From: Actinobacillus minor NM305
GTDB taxonomy: Bacteria > Pseudomonadota > Gammaproteobacteria > Enterobacterales > Pasteurellaceae
Direction of reading: 5' to 3'
Assembly: GCF_000175195.1 (NCBI RefSeq)
Contig: NZ_ACQL01000031.1
Coordinates: 1-64,000, forward strand
Length of the DNA stretch: 64,000 nucleotides
Of this stretch, positions 1 to 7,395 are shown piece after piece (the first letter of the stretch is position 1; the number at the start of each line of letters is the position of its first letter). The translations under genes and the position numbers were made by a program. Below the pieces are notes generated by a model that was given only the letters and a program-made list of their open reading frames with translations, made no database searches and was not told the DNA's origin.

Positions 1-2
1 TG

Positions 3-395
3 GCGAACACTAGCACGCCTTTCTATTACCGTGCTTTTTTTGTTCGTAGCACACACACACCCAAAGAAAACGCCTTGAGCGTTGTTCTCTCTATGGTGGC
101 GTGTAATGGGAAAGGTTCGCCCTTTGCTGTGTTCCATATGTCGCAGTTTTCCAGCCCGTTACACGTTACCGCCCAAACCCTGGAAAGTTTAGCGGTAGCC
201 CTACAAGTATTACATATGGAGCTATCAGCGATGATCTACCTATTCAAAGCCGTAAGCCGTAGAGACTTACGCAACACAACAAAACCTATTCATGCCTTCC
301 CTTGCTATACCCTACGCATTAAAGCCGAGAGTTTAGAGCAAGCCAAATCTATTGTATGCCCTTTATTTGCGGTTATGGGGGTGGTTTATGCTTAA
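3..395 (+). CDS. Ash/Icd-like protein, 5' end cut by window edge
   Basis: The reading frame is open from the first bases of the window to the stop at 393-395, so the gene begins outside. The protein matches the Ash / 'host cell division inhibitor Icd-like' family of phages and satellites: a MVACNGKGSPF block followed by a C-terminal domain beginning AMIYLFKAVSRRDLR. A TTG at 75 could start a shorter product, but the complete copy at 58841-59425 carries the upstream residues in the same frame, so truncation by the window is the better reading. It differs from that copy by an in-frame two-codon insertion near 70-100 and a patch of changes near 200-235. The stop overlaps the next start in the string ATGCTTAA. 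Family membership is recognised from memory; the function in satellites is not known from this sequence. Confidence 0.75.
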   Translation, partial: ANTSTPFYYRAFFVRSTHTPKENALSVVLSMVACNGKGSPFAVFHMSQFSSPLHVTAQTLESLAVALQVLHMELSAMIYLFKAVSRRDLRNTTKPIHAFPCYTLRIKAESLEQAKSIVCPLFAVMGVVYA

Positions 396-573
396 AAACA
401 ACCTCACACCGGAAAAGCTACTGAAAGAAATTGAGCATGTCGAAGTATGGACACAATGGGCGAAGGAACTCACGGAAGAAGGAAGCCTAGAGCGTGCCTA
501 TTTAGCTTTACAAACGATCAAGAACACGAATTTCATGTATTTAGCAGATGTAGAAGGGGGTAAAAATGCTTAA
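388..573 (+). CDS. small satellite protein of 61 residues, function unknown
   Basis: The ATG at 388 lies inside ATGCTTAA, where it overlaps the stop of the Ash-like gene, which suggests translational coupling. The frame stays open upstream to 352, but that start would lie within the Ash gene. The product is a charged, probably helical soluble protein (MLKNNLTPEKLLKEIEH) without membrane segments. A nearly identical copy lies at 59418-59603, again directly after an Ash-like gene, so the pair travels as a unit. I do not recognise a domain. Confidence 0.7.
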   Translation: MLKNNLTPEKLLKEIEHVEVWTQWAKELTEEGSLERAYLALQTIKNTNFMYLADVEGGKNA

Positions 574-904
574 TTACACCGATATATTAAACGCTTACAT
601 TGTTATCAATCAAAATAAACCCAAGCTATTAGAAGATTTCAGAAAACAATTGGATGATAGTGAAGCAAACATTATCAACGGTTTATTAAATGTTACCGGA
701 ATGATGAAGGCTGTTTCATTATCAGAAGATGAGAACAAAGAAGAATATATCACAGGTAACCTATTATTAGGCTTAAGCGATCTTTTTGCAGAAAATATCA
801 AACTATTACATTCTATTAGTGGAGCAAATAATACTGCAAACTTTTATTTGAATGTTCTTCCTGAAAATCAAAGAACTAAAATTTTAAATATCAGTGGGGA
901 ATAA
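566..904 (+). CDS. hypothetical satellite protein of 112 residues
   Basis: It begins inside another ATGCTTAA junction, overlapping the stop of the 61-residue gene. The product is acidic and likely helical, with no recognised motif. Its place, between the 61-residue gene and the primase, is held in the right-hand satellite by two different genes (59596-59961 and 59954-60289). The near-identity between the two elements stops exactly at this start codon, so this gene is a swapped cassette. It ends one base before the primase start, indicating one transcript. Confidence 0.6.
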   Translation: MLNYTDILNAYIVINQNKPKLLEDFRKQLDDSEANIINGLLNVTGMMKAVSLSEDENKEEYITGNLLLGLSDLFAENIKLLHSISGANNTANFYLNVLPENQRTKILNISGE

Positions 905-905
905 T

Positions 906-3020
906 ATGAAATTGAAGAAAGCCCCTTATTTAAATAAGCAAGATAATAACCCGCTTAATGAATTATATATTCTTGCGGGAAGTGATGCATTTAATAAAGA
1001 AAGACTGGCACAAATTATTTTATTTACGCAAGCCGAAAATAATTTACAGCCGATTATTTTAAATAGCGAAAGATTAGCCGAAATTGACCGCTTGCAAATT
1101 GCACCGGAAAATAAAAGATATATTTCTATTTTTAAATCTGGCGATTTAAGCGAAAAAGAAAAAAATGCGATTTGTTTAAACATTGCCAAGCACACAAAAG
1201 CGGAAATTATTTCATTTGTAGATGAAGCAATGCAACGGGAAAACGTAAGCGATTATATCAACCGCATACGCAACGGGGAGACTATGGCGGAAAAAGTGGC
1301 AGAAATGACCGCTAAACCAAGCCAAGACAAAAAACAGCCGTACATTGAACAACGCACCGTAAACGGGATAAGCGGGCTTTACCGTATTACCCCGAAATAC
1401 GACAATGCAACAGGCGAGCTATTAAGCGAGGCAGAACAATGGTTATCTGATTTTGTGGAAGTAGTGGGAATTGGTACAAGTGAGATCGAAACCTTCATTA
1501 TTTTACGCTGGACGCCTGAAGGGCAATTATCCCCAATTACCGAAGCCGTCCCGCTTAAAGATTTAGGCGAGCGGGAAGGCTGGAAGCAATTGCGACAACA
1601 AGGGCTAAAAATTGCAAATAGTTCTTCAGCCCGCAACTACTTGGCGGATTATTTGCAGTTAAGCGGTAGCCGCCAAAAATGGACGATAACCCACACAACC
1701 GGCTGGAAAAATGGCGCATATATTTTGCCTAACGGGGAAATATTGGGAAATCCCGAAACACCGTTACTATTTAAAGGGAAATCCGCAAGCAATAGCGGAT
1801 ACAGCACAAGAGGCACGCTAGAAAGTTGGCAAGAGAACATAGGCAAATATTTAAACGGCAATCCTTCAATGATGTTAGGCGTGGCATGCGCTTTATCTGC
1901 TCCCTTAATTGGCGTGATTGAGGCGGACAGTTTTGGCGTACACCTCTATGGCGACTCCACTACCGGCAAAACAACAACCGCACTTGCTTCTATTAGCCTT
2001 TATGGTAACCCTGAGCTGCTTAAATTATCGTGGTTCGGTACAACACTAGGCATTTTAAATGAAGGACTGGCGCACAATGATAATCTATTACCGATGGACG
2101 AAATCGGGCAAGGGGTAAACCCTCGATACGTTTTTGAAACGTCCTACGCCTTATTTAATGGCGTGGGGAAACTCCAAGGGGCGAAAGATGGCGGAAATCG
2201 TGAGCTTTTACGCTGGCGTACTGTGGTATTTTCAACAGGCGAAAAAGACATAGAAACCTATCTTAAAATGAACGGTATTCAAGTCAATGCGGGGCAATTA
2301 GTGCGCTTGTTGAATATACCTATTACCAAGGCGAAGCAATACCACGATTTAGCAGACGGTAAGGCACACGCAGACCACATCAACACGGCAAGCCGTCAGC
2401 ATTATGGCGTGATTGGGCGTTTATGGATTGAGTGGCTACTTGAAAATAAAGCGTTGGCGGTAGAAACCTATCAATGCATTAAAGAAAAATGGCTTTCCCG
2501 TTTACCCACAGAGGCAAGCCCGCAAGTTCAACGGGTAGCCGTTAGATTTGCGATCCTTGAAACAGCGTTACAACTTGCCCGAGATTTAACAAGTTGGAGC
2601 GTAGAAAGCAATGCAGAAGCAATTTTACACTGTTTTAATGAATGGATAAATGAATATGGCTTACACAGCCGAGAAGATAAGCAAATTATAGACCAAGTAA
2701 ACGGCTTTTTACAACGTTTTGTAGGGCGATATATTCAAACCCCGATAAACCACGATAGACCGGAACCGCACGATGTAGCGGGATATGCGATCAGTATCAA
2801 CGAAGAACCGCATTTTTACACGTTCCAACAAGTTTACTTGAATGACATCATCAAGGGATTTAATGAGAAGCAAGCCAATGAAGTGTTATTTAATGCGGGA
2901 ATGCTAAAACGGAGTAAAGACAGGCGAAATACGCAAAAATTACCGCTTAAAATAGACCCTAAACGGACAAGATGTTACGTTTTAACCCTATTCGATGAAG
3001 CAGACGACAACGAAGAATAA
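906..3020 (+). CDS. DUF927-type primase/helicase of the left satellite
   Basis: A 704-residue replication protein. I choose ATG 906 because GGGGA lies just upstream and the product then begins MKLKKAPY, like MKKAPYYN in the paralogue at 60267; a GTG at 894 is possible. A Walker A motif (GDSTTGKTTT) lies near residue 348 and a Walker B-like motif (LLPMDEIGQG) about 50 residues later, the arrangement of the DUF927 superfamily, whose members are helicase/primase-like proteins of mobile elements. It probably starts replication of the excised element, comparable in role to the P4 alpha protein; that role is inferred. A strong terminator and an array of TTGTCCCGC iterons follow directly, a likely origin. 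The final residues (IDPKRTRCYV) are conserved in the paralogue. Confidence 0.85.
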   Translation: MKLKKAPYLNKQDNNPLNELYILAGSDAFNKERLAQIILFTQAENNLQPIILNSERLAEIDRLQIAPENKRYISIFKSGDLSEKEKNAICLNIAKHTKAEIISFVDEAMQRENVSDYINRIRNGETMAEKVAEMTAKPSQDKKQPYIEQRTVNGISGLYRITPKYDNATGELLSEAEQWLSDFVEVVGIGTSEIETFIILRWTPEGQLSPITEAVPLKDLGEREGWKQLRQQGLKIANSSSARNYLADYLQLSGSRQKWTITHTTGWKNGAYILPNGEILGNPETPLLFKGKSASNSGYSTRGTLESWQENIGKYLNGNPSMMLGVACALSAPLIGVIEADSFGVHLYGDSTTGKTTTALASISLYGNPELLKLSWFGTTLGILNEGLAHNDNLLPMDEIGQGVNPRYVFETSYALFNGVGKLQGAKDGGNRELLRWRTVVFSTGEKDIETYLKMNGIQVNAGQLVRLLNIPITKAKQYHDLADGKAHADHINTASRQHYGVIGRLWIEWLLENKALAVETYQCIKEKWLSRLPTEASPQVQRVAVRFAILETALQLARDLTSWSVESNAEAILHCFNEWINEYGLHSREDKQIIDQVNGFLQRFVGRYIQTPINHDRPEPHDVAGYAISINEEPHFYTFQQVYLNDIIKGFNEKQANEVLFNAGMLKRSKDRRNTQKLPLKIDPKRTRCYVLTLFDEADDNEE

Positions 3021-3025
3021 CAACT

Positions 3026-3064
3026 AAAAAGAGTGTTTTTTATACTAAAAACGCTCTTTTTTTG
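3026..3064 (+). terminator. Rho-independent terminator after left primase
   Basis: A long hairpin, arms AAAAAGAGTGTTTTTA and TAAAAACGCTCTTTTT with one G-U pair, followed by a T run, six bases after the primase stop. Confidence 0.8.
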
Positions 3065-3068
3065 TGTT

Positions 3069-3179
3069 TTGTCCCGCTATTTTTGAAATTGTCCCGCACC
3101 TAGCGGGACAATTTTTGACTTGTAACCATTTGAAAATAAAAGAGTTTTCCAAAATTGTCCCGCTGTCCCGCTGTCCCAG
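3069..3179 (+). repeat. iteron array TTGTCCCGC, candidate origin of left satellite
   Basis: TTGTCCCGC occurs directly at 3069 and 3089, inverted at 3103-3111, and again at 3155. Two further units follow in tandem: GTCCCGC at 3165 and a variant GTCCCAGC at 3173. An A+T-rich stretch of about 45 bases separates the two groups. The second direct and the inverted copy form a hairpin with a five-base loop. The G+C-rich iterons stand out in an A+T-rich gap of 308 bases (3021-3327) that holds no gene. Position next to a replication protein suggests its binding site and origin. Confidence 0.6.
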
Positions 3180-3327
3180 CCGTTTTTCTTTAATATATTA
3201 AAGAGGGGGTAAAAATCTCAAATTTTTCTACTTGATTTTATACTGTTTTCTTTAAAGTGCTTTAAATGAGTATAAAGCCGTTTTTCTCTAAAATTTCCCC
3301 AGTTTTACTTAATAAGGATCTTTTAAA

Positions 3328-3810
3328 ATGGAAAGCGTACTAAAAAAGCTCCCCGAGCTAGAAGCGGATTTAATGGCATTTTTTAGCAAGCGTTACAAAC
3401 AAGACAAGGCAGAAAAATGCACAGAATTAACCATAAATATATTCTGTAAACATTTTGGCGGTGTAGGTATGTATTTAGCTATGCGAAATGAATGCCGGCT
3501 TTTTGAAGCCTGCTTTAATGATTTTATAGCAAACCTTCAAGAAACGCTTTTTACTCAAAAAATTGCAGTAAAAATTGGCGAAATTTTTAGAACGTTTATT
3601 TATCGAAATTTTGCGGGGAAGAGTGTTTACTTCCCTATGGTTAGATTACTTGAAGCCAAAAAATTAAAACAAACTATCATATCTTTATATGATAGCGGAA
3701 TGCATCGTAAGCAAATTTCAGCTTGTCTAAAAATTTCATTGGTGCATGTTTATAAGACTATACAAAAACACAAAGAGAAATTAGAAAATGAACTTAATCG
3801 AAATCTTTAA
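3328..3810 (+). CDS. Mor-like transcription activator
   Basis: A 160-residue protein; AAGGA lies upstream of the start. The C-terminal 60 residues resemble the Mor/C family of Mu-like phages: a turn and strand (KSVYFPMVRLLEAKK) followed by a helix-turn-helix ending LVHVYKTIQKH. A second GG-x-MYL segment (HFGGVGMYLAMRNE) near residues 42-55 looks like a degenerate first copy of the same turn, so the protein may carry a partial duplication. Mor activates the middle promoter of Mu. Here the gene sits just before the capsid genes and overlaps the next one by 23 bases, so it may switch on capsid expression or sense a helper phage; this is inference. Family assignment is moderate. Confidence 0.55.
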   Translation: MESVLKKLPELEADLMAFFSKRYKQDKAEKCTELTINIFCKHFGGVGMYLAMRNECRLFEACFNDFIANLQETLFTQKIAVKIGEIFRTFIYRNFAGKSVYFPMVRLLEAKKLKQTIISLYDSGMHRKQISACLKISLVHVYKTIQKHKEKLENELNRNL

Positions 3811-4663
3811 AGCCGGTAAGCGTAAAGACTCCCGAGGTACAGAAATAAACATCACAAGCTTAGACTTACAAGAGGCGGTAAAAGCCTATGATGTAAATAC
3901 ATTTGAAGCCCCCGCAGTGATTGGACACCCTGAACACAACGCCCCCGCTTATGCATGGGTCAAGGCTTTGTATTTAGATGATGATGTTTTAAAAGCAGAA
4001 TTTCAGCAAGTGGATCCGGATTTTGCAGAAATGGTTGAAAAAGGGCGATTTAAGAAAATTTCAGCCTCTTTCTATTTACCCGATAGCGAACACAACCCAA
4101 AAAAAGGGGCTTTATATTTAAGGCACGTAGGATTTTTAGGGGCTATGGCTCCAGCCGTAAAGGGCTTAAAAACGCCCGTTTTTTCAGAAAATGAAATGGG
4201 CGTAGTAGATTTTGCTATTTATGATGAACCTTCAGAAATTGAAAAACTGAAGGCAGAAAACGAACGCTTAAAAGTTCAGTTAGCAAGCCGAGAAAAGTCG
4301 GATATTTTAGCGTTTGCAGATGGGCTTGTTAGTCAAGGAAAACTAGCCCCCGTAGCAAAACAGCAGGCTATTGAATTATTAAATTTTGCGGAACGTTACG
4401 ATAAGGGCGATTTTGTAGAATTTGGCGAAAATGAAAGCCTTTTACAAAAAATAAAAGCCTTTTTCAGCACCCAGCCTAAAATTATTGAATTTAGCGAAAT
4501 TGCAACCAAAGACCGAGCAAAAGAACCGGATTCAGTAGATAGTTTAGTGGAATATCACGAAGAAACCCCGCCGGAATTGATTGATTTGGATCAAAAAATT
4601 AGAGCATACGCCCGAGTAAATGGCACAGACTATCAAACCGCTTTACATGTTATTACTAAATGA
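3788..4663 (+). CDS. phage capsid protease/scaffold protein
   Basis: A 291-residue protein whose first 130 residues match the protease/scaffold proteins encoded before the major capsid gene in Mu-like and other tailed phages: EIFKAGKRKDSRG, then APAVIGHPEHNAPAYAWV, then RFKKISASFY, and LRHVGFLGAMAPAVKGL. A predicted coiled coil at about residues 150-172 (IEKLKAENERLKVQL) fits a scaffolding region, and the remainder is acidic. In the phage family the protein assembles with and then processes the prohead. The stop TGA overlaps the capsid start in ATGA. No portal or terminase gene lies before it. Confidence 0.8.
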   Translation: MNLIEIFKAGKRKDSRGTEINITSLDLQEAVKAYDVNTFEAPAVIGHPEHNAPAYAWVKALYLDDDVLKAEFQQVDPDFAEMVEKGRFKKISASFYLPDSEHNPKKGALYLRHVGFLGAMAPAVKGLKTPVFSENEMGVVDFAIYDEPSEIEKLKAENERLKVQLASREKSDILAFADGLVSQGKLAPVAKQQAIELLNFAERYDKGDFVEFGENESLLQKIKAFFSTQPKIIEFSEIATKDRAKEPDSVDSLVEYHEETPPELIDLDQKIRAYARVNGTDYQTALHVITK

Positions 4664-5577
4664 GCATAAAAATGAGTAACACACTAGCAAATAAACGTAT
4701 ACAAGACCCCGTTTTAACGACCTTAGCACAAGGTTACCACAATGCAGAAATGATTTGCGAAACCCTATTCCCAGTGGTGGAAATTGAGAAAGAGGCGGGC
4801 AAAATTCCACAATTTGGGCGTTTAGCGTTTAGACTTTCCTCAACTGTTCGAGAAGTCCACGGGGATTCAAACCGTTTGACCCCTGAAGATATTACAAGCC
4901 TCAATGTAGAGCTTGAAGAACACGATTTAGAATACCCTATTGATTATCGCGAAGAAAATGAAGCGAGCTACAAACTGAAAGAATATGCTTTAAGCGTAGT
5001 TCAAGATCGCATTACATTAGGGCGAGAAGCAAAAGTAGCGGAATTAGTGCAAAATCCGGATAATTACGACAAAGAAAACGTTATCCAACTCACTTCTAAA
5101 AGCGAGAAGGAAAACCCGCTTTTAATTATTGATAAAGGGATTGATACAGTTGCTTCAACCATTGGAAGAAAGCCTAACGTTTGTGTAATTGCCAAAGATG
5201 TTTGGGTGGTATTAAAACAAAATCAAGAATTGATTGAGCGTATTAAATACACCCGTACCGGAATTTTAACCCCTGAAGTGTTTGCGGAGATGATTGGCGT
5301 TGAAACGGTAAAAATTGGCGGAGCAATGCAAGAGCATGAAGGAAAATTAAAGCCTTTATGGAGTGATTCTATAATTTTGGCTTATGTACCGAAAAAAACA
5401 AAAAGCATTTACGAGCCCTCATTTGGTTACACAGTAAGACGTGAAAAAGGCTTATTTGTAGATACCTACTTAGAAAAAGGCGGGAAAGTAAAAATCTTAC
5501 GTTGTACAGATATTCACAAACCGCACTTATTAGGGAAATCAGCGGGGTACCTAATTAAAGGAGCCCTTAATATCTGA
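4660..5577 (+). CDS. phage major capsid protein
   Basis: A 305-residue protein of the HK97-fold major capsid family seen after such proteases. Typical blocks are IQDPVLTTLAQGYHNAE near the start, PQFGRLAFRLSSTVREVHGD, the EHDLEYPIDYREENEA block, a PNVCVIAKDVWVVLKQNQ segment, RIKYTRTGILTPEVFAEMIGV, and the C-terminal EPSFGYTVRREKG. The start ATG overlaps the previous stop (ATGA); ATG 4672 is an alternative giving MSNTLANK. It is the last gene of the left element. A shell protein without portal, terminase, connector or tail genes suggests a satellite that makes its own capsid but relies on a helper for the vertex, motor and tail. The family is clear; the use is inferred. Confidence 0.85.
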   Translation: MSIKMSNTLANKRIQDPVLTTLAQGYHNAEMICETLFPVVEIEKEAGKIPQFGRLAFRLSSTVREVHGDSNRLTPEDITSLNVELEEHDLEYPIDYREENEASYKLKEYALSVVQDRITLGREAKVAELVQNPDNYDKENVIQLTSKSEKENPLLIIDKGIDTVASTIGRKPNVCVIAKDVWVVLKQNQELIERIKYTRTGILTPEVFAEMIGVETVKIGGAMQEHEGKLKPLWSDSIILAYVPKKTKSIYEPSFGYTVRREKGLFVDTYLEKGGKVKILRCTDIHKPHLLGKSAGYLIKGALNI

Positions 5578-5599
5578 TAACCATTGAAACCGATTGAAG

Positions 5600-5630
5600 T
5601 AGCCCAAGAAATGGGCTATATTAAATTTTC
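5600..5630 (+). terminator. hairpin after the capsid gene
   Basis: Arms TAGCCCA (5600-5606) and TGGGCTA (5612-5618) with a five-base loop are followed by an A+T-rich tail with a short T run. It lies 22 bases after the major capsid stop. Confidence 0.5.
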
Positions 5631-5680
5631 AGTAAAAAACCGTTTTACGGTGTATTTTCTACTAAAAAGAAAAATAAAAA

Positions 5681-5720
5681 CACGGGAAGAGGCAAGAAGA
5701 CATGGGAAGAAGTGAGAAGA
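5681..5720. repeat. tandem purine-rich 20-base repeat
   Basis: Two adjacent 20-base units, CACGGGAAGAGGCAAGAAGA and CATGGGAAGAAGTGAGAAGA, agree at 16 of 20 positions. The strand is almost entirely purine. Function unknown; it could be a protein-binding site near the element end. Confidence 0.5.
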
Positions 5721-5880
5721 AAAAACAGACGTTCGTCAGCTTTAATCCACGTTACTCTACTTTGATTTTATTTTTTAGTACCCAATTAAGTACCCAGTAA
5801 AACAAGTGTAAACATTAAAAGCCTTTGTTTTCAATCGCCTATATAATGAATTCGGTTGTGATTATCCCAATTTAAATAAA

Positions 5881-5916
5881 AAAGCCTCAAGCTGTATAGT
5901 TTGAGGCTTTTTGTTT
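5881..5916 (+). terminator. terminator, possibly of the interrupted host locus
   Basis: Perfect arms AAAGCCTCAA and TTGAGGCTTT, ten-base loop, T run. Similar to the terminator after ssrA. It works in either direction and could also end the glpE transcript. Confidence 0.7.
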
Positions 5917-6028
5917 TCTTCGAACTGCCGGAACTCTGGATTTTGAGTAGTACTAAAATAGCACTGAAATAGACAAAGCAAGACCCACAAGTAAAGGGAA
6001 TAACTTGTTCGATAGTAATTCTGTGAGC

Positions 6029-6349
6029 TTAAGCCGTTTCAATAGGGAGCTCATTTCTTTGCCATGCATCGAACCCACCTTTTACACTATATACTTGTTC
6101 AAAACCTTGTTCGACCAAAAATTGAGCTGCATTTCGGCTACTTACGCCATGATAACAAATCACGATAATCGGCTCGTCATAATCAACCTCATCTAATAGT
6201 CGCCCATAACTTTCATTCGTTAAATGAAAAGCACCTTGAGGGTGGCTATAAACATAGCGACGAGCATCACGAATGTCCACTAATGTTGCCCCTTCTTGTT
6301 CAAGTAAATGCCAAGCCTGCTCAGGTAAAATCTCCGTAAATGTTTCCAT
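6029..6349 (-). CDS. glpE: thiosulfate sulfurtransferase GlpE
   Basis: A 106-residue single-domain rhodanese, the normal GlpE length. The active-site loop CYHGVSS places the catalytic cysteine at residue 65, the same number as in E. coli GlpE. GlpE transfers sulfane sulfur from thiosulfate to acceptors such as cyanide or thioredoxin in the cytoplasm. The gene is read toward the satellite junction and no partner gene lies beside it. The exbB operon starts divergently 161 bases away. Confidence 0.9.
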   Translation of the reverse strand: METFTEILPEQAWHLLEQEGATLVDIRDARRYVYSHPQGAFHLTNESYGRLLDEVDYDEPIIVICYHGVSSRNAAQFLVEQGFEQVYSVKGGFDAWQRNELPIETA

Positions 6350-6391
6350 AATTATCTCTCTATTTCAAAAAATTTCGGCAATATAACACAA

Positions 6392-6415
6392 AATAGTCAT
6401 TCTCGTTCCTATTAT
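6392..6415. promoter_or_regulatory. weak Fur-box-like sequence before exbB
   Basis: The stretch around 6392-6415 read on the minus strand (GAATAGG-type then GAACGAGAATGACTAT) partly matches the Fur consensus, about 10 of 19 positions by eye. exbBD-tonB operons are usually iron-regulated, which makes a Fur site here likely, but the match itself is poor. Confidence 0.25.
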
Positions 6416-6510
6416 TCTAAGTTGAATTTCTTATCTTATTTAGTATAATTAAGAACTATTTTCAAATGCATTAAAAATTAATGCATGACATTCATTGAAC
6501 TGAGGAATTT

Positions 6511-6960
6511 ATGGAACAGCTTTTTCAATTTTTACAAAATTATATCGACTACATTATTTTAGGATTATTAGCATTTATGAGCATTGTGCTGGTTTGGAAA
6601 ATCATTGAACGCCTTATGTTCTACAAGCAAGTGAATGTACAACAATATGACACACAAGAAGAGTTAGAAATTGACCTTACTCGCAATCTCACAACGATTT
6701 CAACCATTGGTGCAAATGCCCCTTATATCGGCTTATTAGGTACTGTTATTGGTATTTTATTAACATTCTATCAATTAGGTCATTCTGGTGGCGATATTGA
6801 TGCGGCATCAATCATGGTTCATCTTTCATTAGCCTTAAAAGCAACAGCAGCAGGTATCTTAGTAGCTATTCCGGCCATGATGTTTTATAGCGGTTTTAAT
6901 CGAAAAGTGGATGAAAACAAACTCAAATGGCAAGCGTTAAACGCTCGTAAATCAGCATAA
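6511..6960 (+). CDS. exbB: TonB-complex proton channel protein ExbB
   Basis: A 149-residue MotA/TolQ/ExbB-family inner-membrane protein with three membrane segments, about residues 13-31, 66-87 and 108-128. This is the short ExbB form seen in Haemophilus. The conserved segment [19 protein letters not shown] spans the second helix. With ExbD it uses the proton gradient to energise TonB for uptake of heme and iron complexes through outer-membrane receptors, such as the one at 18890-21055. First gene of exbB-exbD-tonB; GAGGA precedes the start. A perfect uptake-signal core ACAAGCGGT lies at 6960-6968 between it and exbD. Confidence 0.93.
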   Translation: MEQLFQFLQNYIDYIILGLLAFMSIVLVWKIIERLMFYKQVNVQQYDTQEELEIDLTRNLTTISTIGANAPYIGLLGTVIGILLTFYQLGHSGGDIDAASIMVHLSLALKATAAGILVAIPAMMFYSGFNRKVDENKLKWQALNARKSA

Positions 6961-6999
6961 CAAGCGGTAATTTTTAAGCCATATTTTACGAGGTGTTAA

Positions 7000-7386
7000 A
7001 TGAAAAAATTTGATGAGATCAACATCATTCCTTTTATTGATATTATGTTGGTGCTACTTGCTATCGTGCTCGTTACAGCTTCCTTTATTTCACAAGGAAA
7101 AATCCAAGTAAATGTGCCGAAAGCGACCACAACTCAAGCGGTAAAAGCTGATGATCTGGCGAAATTGGTTACACTAACCGCAGACAATCAATTTTATTTT
7201 AACGATCAACCGATTGATAAATCACAGTTGAATGCTGAAATTGCCCGTTGGAATAAAGAACAAAAAGTGACATTAAAAGTAGATGGCGCAGTTCGTTTTG
7301 ATAAATTTGTTGAATTAACCGATTTACTGGCAGCAAATCAAATCAAAAATGTAGCGATTGTAACTCGAAAAGAGAATGGCAAATAG
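7000..7386 (+). CDS. exbD: TonB-complex protein ExbD
   Basis: A 128-residue protein with a short cytoplasmic tail, one membrane helix (about residues 12-32) and a periplasmic domain. The helix carries the conserved acidic residue in [10 protein letters not shown] (D14), thought to be in the proton path. It follows exbB by 39 bases and precedes tonB by 9 bases, so the three are one operon. AGGTG precedes the start. Confidence 0.93.
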   Translation: MKKFDEINIIPFIDIMLVLLAIVLVTASFISQGKIQVNVPKATTTQAVKADDLAKLVTLTADNQFYFNDQPIDKSQLNAEIARWNKEQKVTLKVDGAVRFDKFVELTDLLAANQIKNVAIVTRKENGK

Positions 7387-7395
7387 GGCGTAAAG

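Larger units (their letters stand above)
5578..6028. other. right end of left satellite and junction with the chromosome
   Basis: No gene is visible in these 451 bases. In order they hold a hairpin after the capsid gene, a tandem purine-rich 20-mer, two copies of AGTACCCA (5777-5784 and 5789-5796) that look like integrase arm-binding sites, a TATAAT-like box at about 5841, and a terminator at 5881-5916. The attachment site must lie here, probably after 5797, but its other copy is outside the window, so I cannot place the crossover. No intact or partial tRNA was recognised. Confidence 0.45.

Noticed and set aside
5797-6000. tRNA gene as the left satellite's target
   Set aside because: I looked for T-arm and acceptor patterns and a CCA end and found none; the target stays undefined.
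1-6000. Left region as the end of a complete Mu-like prophage
   Set aside because: A satellite-type primase and Ash module precede the capsid genes, and no tail, portal or transposase gene is seen; not fully excluded because the left part is missing.
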